This document shows, one piece after another, positions 18,165 through 26,950 of a stretch of DNA of 44,208 bases. The position numbers and the translations under genes are program-made. The DNA is taken from positions 1 to 44,208 of the forward strand of contig CAITWD010000026.1 in the NCBI GenBank assembly GCA_903896045.1, given 5' to 3'. The DNA is from an uncultured Actinomycetes bacterium (GTDB lineage Bacteria > Actinomycetota > Thermoleophilia > Miltoncostaeales > Miltoncostaeaceae). The notes beneath the pieces were generated by a model. It was not told the DNA's origin. It saw only the letters and a list, made by a program, of their open reading frames with translations, and did no database searches. Each line of letters starts with the position of its first letter. The stretch's first letter is position 1.

Positions 18165-19133
18165 ATGCAATCGATGGCAGAGCCTGACGCGTCACACGGA
18201 GTGAATGGATCCAACGGAACACCGACTCCGTTCTCTTCAAAGCGCGTTGATGGGCTGAGCGGATCCCCGACGGACGCCGTCGATACGCCGCAGACCCCGA
18301 TGAGCGGCGACGCATCATCGGCGACGTGGCCACCGCCAGCAGGGGCCGACGAGAGAAATTGGTGGGCCCAGCACTCCGCACCCAGGGCGGGCACCGTGCC
18401 GGCTGCGACACCCGGGGGAGACCTTGGCAGCGGACATGGAGGCGTCTCGGCCAACAGCGACTGGTGGTCGGTTGATGTGCGAGTGAATCTTGTTGATGTC
18501 TCAGCGGCCGCTGCTGCGCCTGAGCAGACACACCCCGACAGCGACGATGCGCATTCTGTACTGACTCCAAAATCTGATGCTGACGCCTGGTGGTCCGAGG
18601 GCCCTGAGTCAGACCTTGCCGGTGATCAATGGTGGGCAGATTCCAGCACCGTCTTACAGGACGGTGCCGAGCCTGAGGCCAATGCGACAACATCGCTCCA
18701 CACGGCATCCAGTCCCCATTTCGTCGTCACCGCCGAAGCGGTATCTCCCGCGAGGTCGACCGAGTCCCACGGGCGCCCCCCGTTATCTGCGCTCCCCCGG
18801 ATCGGTGATACGCACGACGGTCATCTTGTTGTCGGGCATTTTTCGGTTGCCGGTACCGCAACGCGCGCCGACGACGGCGTGATGACCCGGGTGTCGTTTG
18901 ATTCCCCATTGACGGGTCCGCTTCTTGGATGGTGCCTAGAGGGCAACGAGCAAGAGGGCCCGTACGTGCTTGAGATCTCGATCGAAGCAGCGTTGAACTG
19001 CGGCGGTCGCGACATCGATATCTATCTCGAGGACGAACATCCACAGACGCCGTCTGGTTTTACATTGACGCTGCGCGCGCGCAGCGGCGGCCCCTATGCG
19101 CTCAGTGGGATTTACCGGGTGCGCACCAGCTAG
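18165..19133 (+). CDS. Unrecognised protein with four Trp-Trp motifs and a C-terminal beta-rich domain
   Basis: I do not recognise this family. Residues 1 to about 200 are low-complexity, Ser/Thr/Pro/Asp-rich and likely disordered, but carry four spaced WW motifs: NWWAQ, DWWSV, AWWSE and QWWAD, roughly 34, 42 and 14 residues apart. The last ~115 residues look folded and beta-rich (DGHLVVGHFSVAGTATR, MTRVSFDSPLTGP, FTLTLRARSGGPYALSGIYRV) and include two Cys. There is no signal peptide or TM. ATG at 18165 follows GAGGG; GTG 18147 and ATG 18174 are alternatives. It lies between secDF and an AarF-like gene on the same strand, so it may be co-transcribed with either. Confidence 0.68.
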   Translation: MQSMAEPDASHGVNGSNGTPTPFSSKRVDGLSGSPTDAVDTPQTPMSGDASSATWPPPAGADERNWWAQHSAPRAGTVPAATPGGDLGSGHGGVSANSDWWSVDVRVNLVDVSAAAAAPEQTHPDSDDAHSVLTPKSDADAWWSEGPESDLAGDQWWADSSTVLQDGAEPEANATTSLHTASSPHFVVTAEAVSPARSTESHGRPPLSALPRIGDTHDGHLVVGHFSVAGTATRADDGVMTRVSFDSPLTGPLLGWCLEGNEQEGPYVLEISIEAALNCGGRDIDIYLEDEHPQTPSGFTLTLRARSGGPYALSGIYRVRTS

Positions 19134-19174
19134 GCGCGTGCCGCACAGGGGGAGACCCCTGGTACGCTCGATGC

Positions 19175-20818
19175 ATGATGGTGTCCGAACGTCGATCCCA
19201 CATGCGTCGCGTACGGGAAATCGCCCAGATCGCTGCGCGGTACGGATTCGCACAGCTTTTGAGTACACCAATCCGCCATCGACGCGACGCAGAAATAATC
19301 AGCGGAACGCGGGGAGAGCGTCTACGCAACATGCTGGATGAGCTCGGGCCCACGTTTGTTAAATTCGGACAAATGGTCGCGACCCGTCCCGATGTGGTTC
19401 CCGCAGATATCGTGGACGAGCTCAGGCTCCTGCAAGACCAGGCGGCACCCGAGGCGATCACCACCATCAAGACGGTCATCGCACAGGAGCTCGGGCAAGA
19501 TGTCGAGACGCTTTTTGCGCAGTTTGATGGTGTCCCGATCGCGAGCGCATCTATTGGCCAAGTTCATCGCGCCACGCTGCATGACGGACGAGATGTGGTG
19601 GTCAAGATTCAGCGACCAACCGCCGCCCGGACGATTGCCGCCGATATTGCTCTGCTTCGTCATCTTGCGCCAATCCTCCACGACCAGGTCGATCGATTGG
19701 CATTCATCGATCTTGATGCGTTGGTCGATGAATTTGCACACACCATCCGACAGGAACTCGATTACGGCGTCGAAGGCCGCAATATCGACATCTTTCGACA
19801 GCGATTCATCGACGACCCCCATGTCCGAATTCCGCAAGTGATCTGGGAATACTCGACAGCCCAGGTTCTGGTGATGGACTACATCGACGCGCCCACTCTC
19901 CGTCAACTCGACATCGCAGCATGGCCCGCGGGTGACCGGCGCCAACTCGCCACCCGGATCGCCGAAACCTGGATGCAGATGGTGTTCCAACATGGCGTCT
20001 TTCATGCGGATCCCCATCATGCAAACATCATGGTGATCTCACCAAACACCATCGGTCTGGTCGACTTCGGCATGATCGGGCGGCTTTCAGATACCGACCG
20101 CGATGCAGCGATCTGCCTACTGATTGACCTTCTCGACGCACGGGCCGAGCGGCTTCCTCGGCGGCTTCATGATCTCGGTGTTCGATATCCGCGCGATCGT
20201 GAGCAAGAACTTGCGGATCAACTGGCAAGTGTGTTGGCGCGATATGGCGGACAAGCGATGGGGGATATCGATGCGCGTGCGCTGCTGGCCGAAGTGTTCG
20301 AGACCGTCTATCGCATGCATCTCACACTCCCGACTCGATGGGTGCTCCTCGACAAGACGCTTGCCACCCTTGCAGGAGTGACATTGGAGGTGTCACCTGA
20401 CTACAACGTGTTCGCCTCAGCGCGGCCGTATGTCGAGGCAATCACTGCTGATCGCATGCGCCCCGAACATCTCGCGCGACACGCATTCAACGACATCGAA
20501 GCTTCAGTGCGCCGTGCGCGCGAATACCCACACCTCATCGGCGATATTCTCGACACAATCCGCTCAGGGGACATGACACTCGGTGTCGAATCGCGTCAGG
20601 GCGCTGTATTCATCGATCGTGCCGAACGTGCAACGAACCGCTTCGTTTTGGCAGTGGTGGCGATCGGTTTGATTTTGGCATCGTCGATTATTGGTGCGAT
20701 CTCACATAGCGGCACGACGGTATTCGGGTTTCAGGTTCTGGGAATCATTCCCGGAATCATTGGTGCTGCGCTTATCGGCTGGATCGTTCTTGGCATTGCG
20801 CGATCGGGGAAGTGGTAG
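19175..20818 (+). CDS. AarF/UbiB/ABC1-family atypical kinase
   Basis: Members of this family are membrane-linked protein-kinase-like ATPases connected to isoprenoid quinone or lipid handling. Visible features are the KxGQ signature FVKFGQMVATRPD, the Ala-rich nucleotide loop SASIGQVHRATLHDGRDVVVKIQRP with the ion-pair Lys, the catalytic-loop-like HADPHHANIMV and the DFG-like VDFGMIGRL. Two C-terminal hydrophobic helices (about residues 490-545) would anchor it. Length 547 aa is normal for the bacterial type. ATG 19175 is used; ATG 19202 is possible. Its stop overlaps the recJ start. No ubiquinone or menaquinone genes are nearby, so its substrate is open. Confidence 0.9.
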   Translation: MMVSERRSHMRRVREIAQIAARYGFAQLLSTPIRHRRDAEIISGTRGERLRNMLDELGPTFVKFGQMVATRPDVVPADIVDELRLLQDQAAPEAITTIKTVIAQELGQDVETLFAQFDGVPIASASIGQVHRATLHDGRDVVVKIQRPTAARTIAADIALLRHLAPILHDQVDRLAFIDLDALVDEFAHTIRQELDYGVEGRNIDIFRQRFIDDPHVRIPQVIWEYSTAQVLVMDYIDAPTLRQLDIAAWPAGDRRQLATRIAETWMQMVFQHGVFHADPHHANIMVISPNTIGLVDFGMIGRLSDTDRDAAICLLIDLLDARAERLPRRLHDLGVRYPRDREQELADQLASVLARYGGQAMGDIDARALLAEVFETVYRMHLTLPTRWVLLDKTLATLAGVTLEVSPDYNVFASARPYVEAITADRMRPEHLARHAFNDIEASVRRAREYPHLIGDILDTIRSGDMTLGVESRQGAVFIDRAERATNRFVLAVVAIGLILASSIIGAISHSGTTVFGFQVLGIIPGIIGAALIGWIVLGIARSGKW

Positions 20819-23436
20819 TGGGCTGGAAGGCGTCCCGAGTGGGCTTCGATGCCGTCCAAAACCTCGAGCGCACACTCGATGTTCCGGAAATCGTTGCCTG
20901 GACTCTTGTGCGCAGGGGACTTGACACACCCGAACGCGCTCGGGAGTTCATGGCAGTCGATGGACCACTCGACGCACCCGACGATATTCCGGGGGTCGTT
21001 GCAATTGCAGAGCGCCTCCTCGAGGCAATTCGCCGACAACAGCGCATCGCGATTCATGGTGATTACGATTGCGACGGTGTCTGCGCCACCGCGATCCTCG
21101 CGCACACATTGCGACTTCTCGGCGCCGAAGTCCGCACATTTCTCCCGAGTAGATTCACGGATGGATACGGGGTGCGCAGCGAAACGGTTGAACGACTCGC
21201 CGAAGACGGAATCGATGTCCTCGTGTGTGTGGACTGCGGCACCACGGCAACTGATGCACTCGAACGGGCAGTTGAGCTGGGGATTGAGCCACTCATCTGT
21301 GATCACCATCTCGCGGGTGGTGTGCGGCCCCCAGGGCTGATGGCCAATCCGGCACTTGGACGCATTCGCGACGATGCGCCGGCCGCCGTTGGCGTCGTCT
21401 TCTCGGTCATCCGCGCGATCAGCGAACGGTGCGACGGAGTGTTGGCACCAGATCCGACACACGAGATTGATCTCGTTGCGCTCGCAACAGTCGCAGACGC
21501 AGTGCCGCTCATCGGTCAGAATCGCCGCTTTGTCGCGCGCGGCATCGCGCAGATGCGGCGAGAACCTCGTATGGGCATCCAAGCTCTTTGCCGTGCCGCG
21601 GGGCTCGATCCACGGACGATCGATGCACGGAATCTGGGGTACACGCTCGCCCCCGTCATCAATGCTGCAGGACGACTTGGGCATCCCGATGATGCCTTGG
21701 CACTTCTGCTCTGTGACGATCAGAGAGAAGCAGATCGACTCGCAGCAGCACTCTGGCAACAAAACGCGGATCGCCGCGACCTCGAACAACAGGTCACCGA
21801 AGAGGCGATCGCGCAAATCGATGCATCACCTTCGGGAATCCGAGATGCACACATCACCGTGGCGATCGGCGATGACTGGCACGAAGGTGTTATTGGGATT
21901 GTCGCCTCGCGTCTGGTCGAGCGATTCGATCGGCCCGCTCTCGTCCTAACCCGCGGGGAGGACACCACCAAGGGTTCAGGAAGGAGCCTTCCCGGGATTG
22001 ATCTTCATGATCTGCTGGGATCAGCGGCAACCCACCTCACCAGATGGGGCGGACATGCCGGAGCGGTGGGACTTCAATTGGCAAATGCGGATGTACACGA
22101 GTTTCGCGCCGATCTCATTGCCGCTGCGGACCATCTCGGTCCAGCACTCCATCGTGCACGAATCCGCGAGGTCGACGCCATTGTCGGAGCACGGGACATG
22201 AGCCTCGCAACTGCAGAAGCATTCGAGCCGCTCGCTCCGTTCGGCCGTGGGAACCCAGCCCCGCTCTTCGTTGTACCGGCCGCGTTTCTTGAAAAGCCAC
22301 GGACAATGGGATCTCAGCGCCAGCATCTCGAGGTACGCCTCCACAGCGGGGGGGCACATACCCGCGCCGTCGGGTTCGGCCACGGCCATCGCGCACGCGA
22401 TCTCACCTCTGGCACGCGTGCCGATGTCATCGCGCGGCTGGGGATTGAGCGGTATCAGGGACTCACCGGCCCGCGGGTGACTGTGGAGCGGCTTGAATCG
22501 CTCGACGGTGCGTCGTCAGCGACCGGTGGGTGCTGTCCGGCGTGTGACGCCACATGCACCATGCGCCGTCCCCTACTCGACATCCAAGAGGCGCTCACGC
22601 GCAGTGTTCAGCCGCGTGGCGCCCCGTCGCCGGGCCGGCCGAAGTCGGTCACCGACCATCGCGGCGCAGGCACAGGGATGATTCGTGCAGTTGCGCTCGC
22701 GAATGCGGATAACGGCGTGGCAATTGTTGTCGCAGATGTTGCGTTACGCCGCGCCGCGCTGATCGACACGCTCGCGCCTCAGCGCATCGGCTCAGAGACA
22801 ATCGTGCTCGTCAGCGCTCGATGCGCACCACAACTGGCCAACCAGCGTGCGCACATGCTCCTCTCGAGACCAGGAGTGCTCATCATCGATTACGACTCGC
22901 TTGCACGGACTACGATCCCGGACGGGGTGCATCTTCTCGCACTCGATCCACCCGCGAGCGAGGAGGATGTTCGCGCGTTTGTGGCCGCCAGCGCGAATCG
23001 CCATGTGCATTTGGAGTGGGGAGCGGCGGAAACCGCATTCGCACGCACAGTTGCCGAACAGCGCTTTCAACTCCGCGGTGTGGCGACCCAGATATGGCGT
23101 GCACTCTCTGTCCGCGATCGCTGGGAGTGGGACAGTGATTTAGATCTCGCGCTCGCCGGATCTGCACGCCCGTCGCCGCGTCCTGATGCAATCATCGATG
23201 TCCTGACTGCGCTCGGCGAACTCGGATATTGCACGATCTCCGATTCAGGACTCGGGTGCCGCACTCCCGATCCCGCCCCGCCGCTTGCACACGCACCCCG
23301 CATACAGCTGGCCGAGACGCGCGGCGCCGAGGCGCGCAACTATCTCAACATGGCACAGACGATTGATCTGTTCGATACCGGAGACATCCACACGATCGAT
23401 GTCGCCACGGCCTCGGTTCAAGATATGCGCACGTAA
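20818..23436 (+). CDS. recJ: Single-stranded-DNA 5'-3' exonuclease RecJ, long form with C-terminal extension
   Basis: RecJ degrades ssDNA 5'-3' in RecF-type recombination, mismatch and base-excision repair. The DHH phosphoesterase core has HGDYDCDGVCATAIL, CVDCGTTATDAL, CDHHLAGG and the DHHA1 region GGHAGAVGLQL. An OB-type domain follows (LEPLAPFGRGNPAPLF region). Around residues 568-580 is a Cys-rich CCPACDATC stretch, then a further ~300-aa Rossmann-like C-terminal region (about 600-872), comparable in position to the RecJ_C extension of Firmicutes. GTG 20818 is 7 nt after GGGGAA and shares its first base with the upstream stop (TAGTG); GTG 20812 is too close to that motif. relA follows after 22 nt. 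Confidence 0.93.
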   Translation: MGWKASRVGFDAVQNLERTLDVPEIVAWTLVRRGLDTPERAREFMAVDGPLDAPDDIPGVVAIAERLLEAIRRQQRIAIHGDYDCDGVCATAILAHTLRLLGAEVRTFLPSRFTDGYGVRSETVERLAEDGIDVLVCVDCGTTATDALERAVELGIEPLICDHHLAGGVRPPGLMANPALGRIRDDAPAAVGVVFSVIRAISERCDGVLAPDPTHEIDLVALATVADAVPLIGQNRRFVARGIAQMRREPRMGIQALCRAAGLDPRTIDARNLGYTLAPVINAAGRLGHPDDALALLLCDDQREADRLAAALWQQNADRRDLEQQVTEEAIAQIDASPSGIRDAHITVAIGDDWHEGVIGIVASRLVERFDRPALVLTRGEDTTKGSGRSLPGIDLHDLLGSAATHLTRWGGHAGAVGLQLANADVHEFRADLIAAADHLGPALHRARIREVDAIVGARDMSLATAEAFEPLAPFGRGNPAPLFVVPAAFLEKPRTMGSQRQHLEVRLHSGGAHTRAVGFGHGHRARDLTSGTRADVIARLGIERYQGLTGPRVTVERLESLDGASSATGGCCPACDATCTMRRPLLDIQEALTRSVQPRGAPSPGRPKSVTDHRGAGTGMIRAVALANADNGVAIVVADVALRRAALIDTLAPQRIGSETIVLVSARCAPQLANQRAHMLLSRPGVLIIDYDSLARTTIPDGVHLLALDPPASEEDVRAFVAASANRHVHLEWGAAETAFARTVAEQRFQLRGVATQIWRALSVRDRWEWDSDLDLALAGSARPSPRPDAIIDVLTALGELGYCTISDSGLGCRTPDPAPPLAHAPRIQLAETRGAEARNYLNMAQTIDLFDTGDIHTIDVATASVQDMRT

Positions 23437-23458
23437 ACAAACGGAGTAGCCTGTCACC

Positions 23459-25666
23459 ATGACATCACGGCCCCGTCTCGACCGACTGCAGCAGCAGCAA
23501 CAGGCCGATTTCCGGCCCCAGCTTGACGAGCTGCTCAGCGAGCTTGTCGCGAGGCATCCCGGGGCAGATATCGGAGCGGTCACACGTGCGCTGGATTTCG
23601 CGCACATTCATCACTCGGCACAACTTCGGCAGTCGGGTGAGCCGTACATCATCCATCCAATCGGATGCGCCCGAATCGTCGTCGATGTCGGCATGGACGA
23701 CGTCTCAGTTATTGCCGCGCTGCTCCATGACACTGTCGAGGACACCAGTGCATCTCTCGATGAAATCGAGCGGGAATTTGGCCCCGCCGTTGCCCACATT
23801 GTCGACGGCGTCACCAAGCTCTCCAAAATACATTTCGATTCAAAAGAAGAGCATCAAGCGGAGAACTACCGCAAACTCATCATCTCCATGTCCGACGACA
23901 TCCGGGTACTCATCGTCAAGCTGGCAGACAGGTTGCACAACATGCGCACCCTGACCTATATGACCAAGCAAAAGCAGATCCAAAAGGCGCGTGAAACACT
24001 CGAGATTTACGCCCCCCTTGCACATCGCTTGGGTATTCAGTCCCTGAAATGGGAGCTCGAGGACCTCGCATTTGCGGCACTCCATCCCCGTCGATACTCA
24101 GAGATCCAACAGATGGTGAACCAGCGGCGAGCCGATCGAGAGTCATTTGTCGCTGAATCAGGCAGCTACTTGCTGGGTGAACTCACCACGGTGGGGATTA
24201 CCGCCGAAATCACTGGACGTGCCAAGCACTTCTATTCGATTTACGAAAAGATGACCCGCAAGGGCAAAGAGTTCAACGAAATCTTCGACCTCACGGCAAT
24301 GCGGGTGTTGGTCGACTCGATGAAGGATTGCTACGGGGCGATTGGCATCATTCACTCGCTCTGGAAGCCGATGCCCGGGCGTTTTAAGGACTACATCGCG
24401 GTGCCCAAACCCAACATGTATCAATCACTGCACACAACAGTGGTTGGACCAGAGGGCCAGCCTCTCGAAATTCAAGTCCGGACCCACGAGATGCACCGCA
24501 CGGCCGAATACGGCGTTGCCGCCCATTGGCTCTATAAGGATGCACACACGAGCTCGATGCCGTGGCTCAATGGAATGATGGATTGGCAGCGCGACACAAC
24601 CGATCCATCGGAATTTCTCGATTCGTTGCGCAACGATCTCTACGGAGACGAAGTGTTCGTCTTTACGCCAAAAGGGGAATTGCGCAACCTTCCCACCGGG
24701 GCGACCCCAGTCGATTTCGCCTATGACGTTCACACCGACGTCGGTCACCGTTGTGTGGGCGCAAAGGTCAATGGTCGGATCGTGCCACTGACCTACACAC
24801 TCAGCTCCGGTGATTTCGTCGAGATTCTCACGTCGAGTCAGCCCCGCGGTCCATCGCGGGATTGGTTGCAATTGGTGACCTCCACCAAGGCACGTTCCAA
24901 TATCCGCGCATTCTTTCGCAAGGAACAACGTGAGGATGCGGAGCATCACGGGCGTGAAGCTCTCCAGGTGCAACTCCGCAAAGCGGGTCTGCCCAGTCAG
25001 CGCGTTGCCGGATCGCCCTTGCTCCTGGAGGTCATCAAAGAGATGGGATTCCGAAAGGCCGAGGATTTCTACATCTCAATTGGCAGCGACAAGACCTCGG
25101 CCCAAATGGTGGTCAACAAAATCCTCGCCCGACTCAAGGCTGGCGAGGCCGTCACCGAGGAACGTCAAACAGCCGCTGCGTCGCGAGGTCGACGGACGGT
25201 CGTTGCACAAGCCTCGGGCGATATGGGCATCGAGGTGGAAGGACTCTCCGATGTCCTCGTGCGGCTCGCCAAGTGCTGCAAGCCGGTCCCGGGGGACGGA
25301 ATCTTGGGCTATATCTCCCTGGGGCGCGGTATCACGATTCACCGAGACGACTGTCCAAATGCGCGGGCGCTCCTGAAAAACCCAGAACGCTTCACTCCGG
25401 TCAATTGGGGTGGGGAACATCGTAGAAGTTTTCGCGTCGAGATCGCGATTGACGCATGGGACCGGCCACGGCTGCTCGAGGAGTTATCGCGCAGCTTCGC
25501 CGAATCTGGAGTCAACATCATCTCTGCAAATTGCCATATGGAGAATCAAATGGTCCACGACCGGTTTGTTGTGGATGTGGGGGACATCGACACCCTCAAA
25601 TCAGCGATCAGCGCGCTTCGGAATGTGGAATCAGTTTTTGATGCGTATCGGGTAGTCCCCAATTAG
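23459..25666 (+). CDS. relA: Bifunctional (p)ppGpp synthetase/hydrolase Rel
   Basis: Rel makes and degrades the stringent-response alarmone. The N-terminal hydrolase HD domain has YIIHPIG and ALLHDTVEDT (His90/Asp91). The synthetase domain has GRAKHFYSIYEKM, FDLTAMRVLV and RFKDYIAVPKPNMYQSLHT; the RFKD motif is of the bifunctional type, as opposed to the acidic motif of monofunctional RelA. TGS (EVFVFTPKGELRNLPTG) and C-terminal ACT (RVEIAIDAWDRPRLLEELSRSFAE) follow. Conserved Cys-Cys CCKPVPGDGILGY is present. At 735 aa it is full length. The usual upstream apt gene of many genomes is absent and recJ takes that place. Confidence 0.97.
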   Translation: MTSRPRLDRLQQQQQADFRPQLDELLSELVARHPGADIGAVTRALDFAHIHHSAQLRQSGEPYIIHPIGCARIVVDVGMDDVSVIAALLHDTVEDTSASLDEIEREFGPAVAHIVDGVTKLSKIHFDSKEEHQAENYRKLIISMSDDIRVLIVKLADRLHNMRTLTYMTKQKQIQKARETLEIYAPLAHRLGIQSLKWELEDLAFAALHPRRYSEIQQMVNQRRADRESFVAESGSYLLGELTTVGITAEITGRAKHFYSIYEKMTRKGKEFNEIFDLTAMRVLVDSMKDCYGAIGIIHSLWKPMPGRFKDYIAVPKPNMYQSLHTTVVGPEGQPLEIQVRTHEMHRTAEYGVAAHWLYKDAHTSSMPWLNGMMDWQRDTTDPSEFLDSLRNDLYGDEVFVFTPKGELRNLPTGATPVDFAYDVHTDVGHRCVGAKVNGRIVPLTYTLSSGDFVEILTSSQPRGPSRDWLQLVTSTKARSNIRAFFRKEQREDAEHHGREALQVQLRKAGLPSQRVAGSPLLLEVIKEMGFRKAEDFYISIGSDKTSAQMVVNKILARLKAGEAVTEERQTAAASRGRRTVVAQASGDMGIEVEGLSDVLVRLAKCCKPVPGDGILGYISLGRGITIHRDDCPNARALLKNPERFTPVNWGGEHRRSFRVEIAIDAWDRPRLLEELSRSFAESGVNIISANCHMENQMVHDRFVVDVGDIDTLKSAISALRNVESVFDAYRVVPN

Positions 25667-25735
25667 CAGCTGCGCCGCCGGGAGGCGCTGTGTGAGCTCA
25701 CCGGCAGTCGGCTCGGCCTGATAATCTCGTTCACC

Positions 25736-26515
25736 GTGTCCTGGTTGAACCTCCTCACACCGACGGCAGCAGTCCTTGCCGTGTTTCTCGCCGCAGCGGC
25801 ACTCCTGCAGAGTATCCGCAATTCACGGGCACTCAGATCAATTCACGATCGACTTGCTGACGCCGGCTTTGCCGCAAAAGAGGTTGAGGTTGCGGCGCTC
25901 AAGAAGATCGGCGATGTGCCGACTGCAACCGCGGCAGCCGCTGCGAGCAGCGGGGAGGATCGCCCGCAAAGGGAGCCGCGGCCGAAGAGTTCACCGCTTC
26001 GCACCTCGTGGATCGTTGGTGCGATCATCATCGTCGGACTCATCGCCGTCGGATGGATTCTCTTTGGCGGTAACTCTTCCTCATCCGGATCGACGGCAGC
26101 AACACCCGCGACAAACACCACCACAACCCCTGGACTGGGGACTGGCACGACTCCCCCCACGCACCCTGTTGTCGTGACCGCATGCAGCCATGTCACTCCG
26201 GTGGCGTCACCTTCTTCAGTGACGGTGTCGGTGTACAACGGCAGCGGTGTGGCTGGTGCAGCCGGACAGATCGTCAGTCCCAAATTGTCGTCGGTCGGCT
26301 ATGCAATTGGCGTGATTGCCAACGCGCAAGAGACCCAGCCGCTCACGACGACCGCGATCCAGTACGCCAAAGCCCGAGATGCAAATGCGGCATGCAATGT
26401 CGCGGCGGTCCTCGGCGTCAAGGGGTCCCATGTTGTCCTGATGACCCCAGCGCAGCGGACACAGGCAGGCACCAGCAACGTCGCAGTGCTCGTCGGCACG
26501 GACATCGCCCACTAG
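25736..26515 (+). CDS. Membrane protein with LytR C-terminal (LytR_C) domain
   Basis: This 259-aa protein has a hydrophobic N-terminal segment (about residues 6-25), a cytoplasmic-type charged linker, and a TM near 90-112 (SWIVGAIIIVGLIAVGWILF). A Thr/Pro/Gly-rich linker (about 115-145) leads to an extracytoplasmic LytR_C domain (about 160-255) starting TVSVYNGSGVAGAAGQ. LytR_C usually follows the LCP phosphotransferase domain of cell-wall glycopolymer ligases, but no LCP domain is here, so this is a stand-alone carrier. A role in envelope assembly is inference. The GTG start lies 69 nt after relA. Confidence 0.8.
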   Translation: MSWLNLLTPTAAVLAVFLAAAALLQSIRNSRALRSIHDRLADAGFAAKEVEVAALKKIGDVPTATAAAAASSGEDRPQREPRPKSSPLRTSWIVGAIIIVGLIAVGWILFGGNSSSSGSTAATPATNTTTTPGLGTGTTPPTHPVVVTACSHVTPVASPSSVTVSVYNGSGVAGAAGQIVSPKLSSVGYAIGVIANAQETQPLTTTAIQYAKARDANAACNVAAVLGVKGSHVVLMTPAQRTQAGTSNVAVLVGTDIAH

Positions 26516-26573
26516 CGCAGACGCGTTTTGGCGTGTCCCATAGGTACGAGCCGGGGTGCTGTGGGCTGCCCAC

Positions 26574-26604
26574 TTGCAGACTACGTGACAATTGGTACTA
26601 TAAG
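26574..26604 (+). promoter_or_regulatory. Candidate promoter of the zinc-ribbon gene
   Basis: TTGCAG (26574-26579) is 16 nt before TACTAT (26596-26601); an overlapping alternative -10 is TATAAG (26599-26604). A small palindrome TTGT-T-ACAA follows at 26610-26618, close to the expected start site, and could be an operator. This AT-rich island stands out from its surroundings. Confidence 0.4.
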
Positions 26605-26644
26605 GATCATTGTTACAAACGATACGAAGTGGGGGGTGAAGACA

Positions 26645-26941
26645 ATGGCAACGCTCTATCCAGCACGAGCAGCTGCAGAATCACGCGAGGCAGCGCAACG
26701 GATCCGATTGACCCATCGGCATGTGTATTCCTGTCGGTTCTGTCATGAGTCAGTCACGGTCACCAACGACTCGGCGCTCCCCGCTGTATGCCCGTCCTGC
26801 CACGCATCCACCTGGGAAGACGACGGACGCTGCGGGGCATGGAACGACTGCAGCGCAGAACATCGTGATGACGGCCATCATCACGCACATTGCCCGTCCT
26901 GCGGCTACAGCATTTGGGCACCCGTCGAACGCGGAGACTAG
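26645..26941 (+). CDS. Small zinc-ribbon protein (98 aa), function unknown
   Basis: The protein has a short basic helical N terminus, then two paired-Cys knuckles CRFC and CPSC (as in CRFCHESV...CPSCH), an inserted Cys/His-rich segment (CGAWNDCSAEHRDDGHHHAHC) and a final CPSCG. This suggests one rubredoxin-like zinc ribbon plus a further metal site. ATG 26645 follows a GGGGGTGAAG stretch; the frame extends to 26528 but runs across the likely promoter. It ends 9 nt before the stop of convergent hyuB. It could be a zinc-dependent nucleic-acid-binding or regulator protein, but nothing specific is visible. Confidence 0.72.
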   Translation: MATLYPARAAAESREAAQRIRLTHRHVYSCRFCHESVTVTNDSALPAVCPSCHASTWEDDGRCGAWNDCSAEHRDDGHHHAHCPSCGYSIWAPVERGD

Positions 26942-26950
26942 CCTCCGCGA

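Noticed and set aside
20731-21816. Long 361-aa open frame opposite recJ
   Set aside because: It is antisense to the DHH core of recJ, shows no family features and is Cys/Arg-rich in the manner of shadow translations of GC-rich genes.
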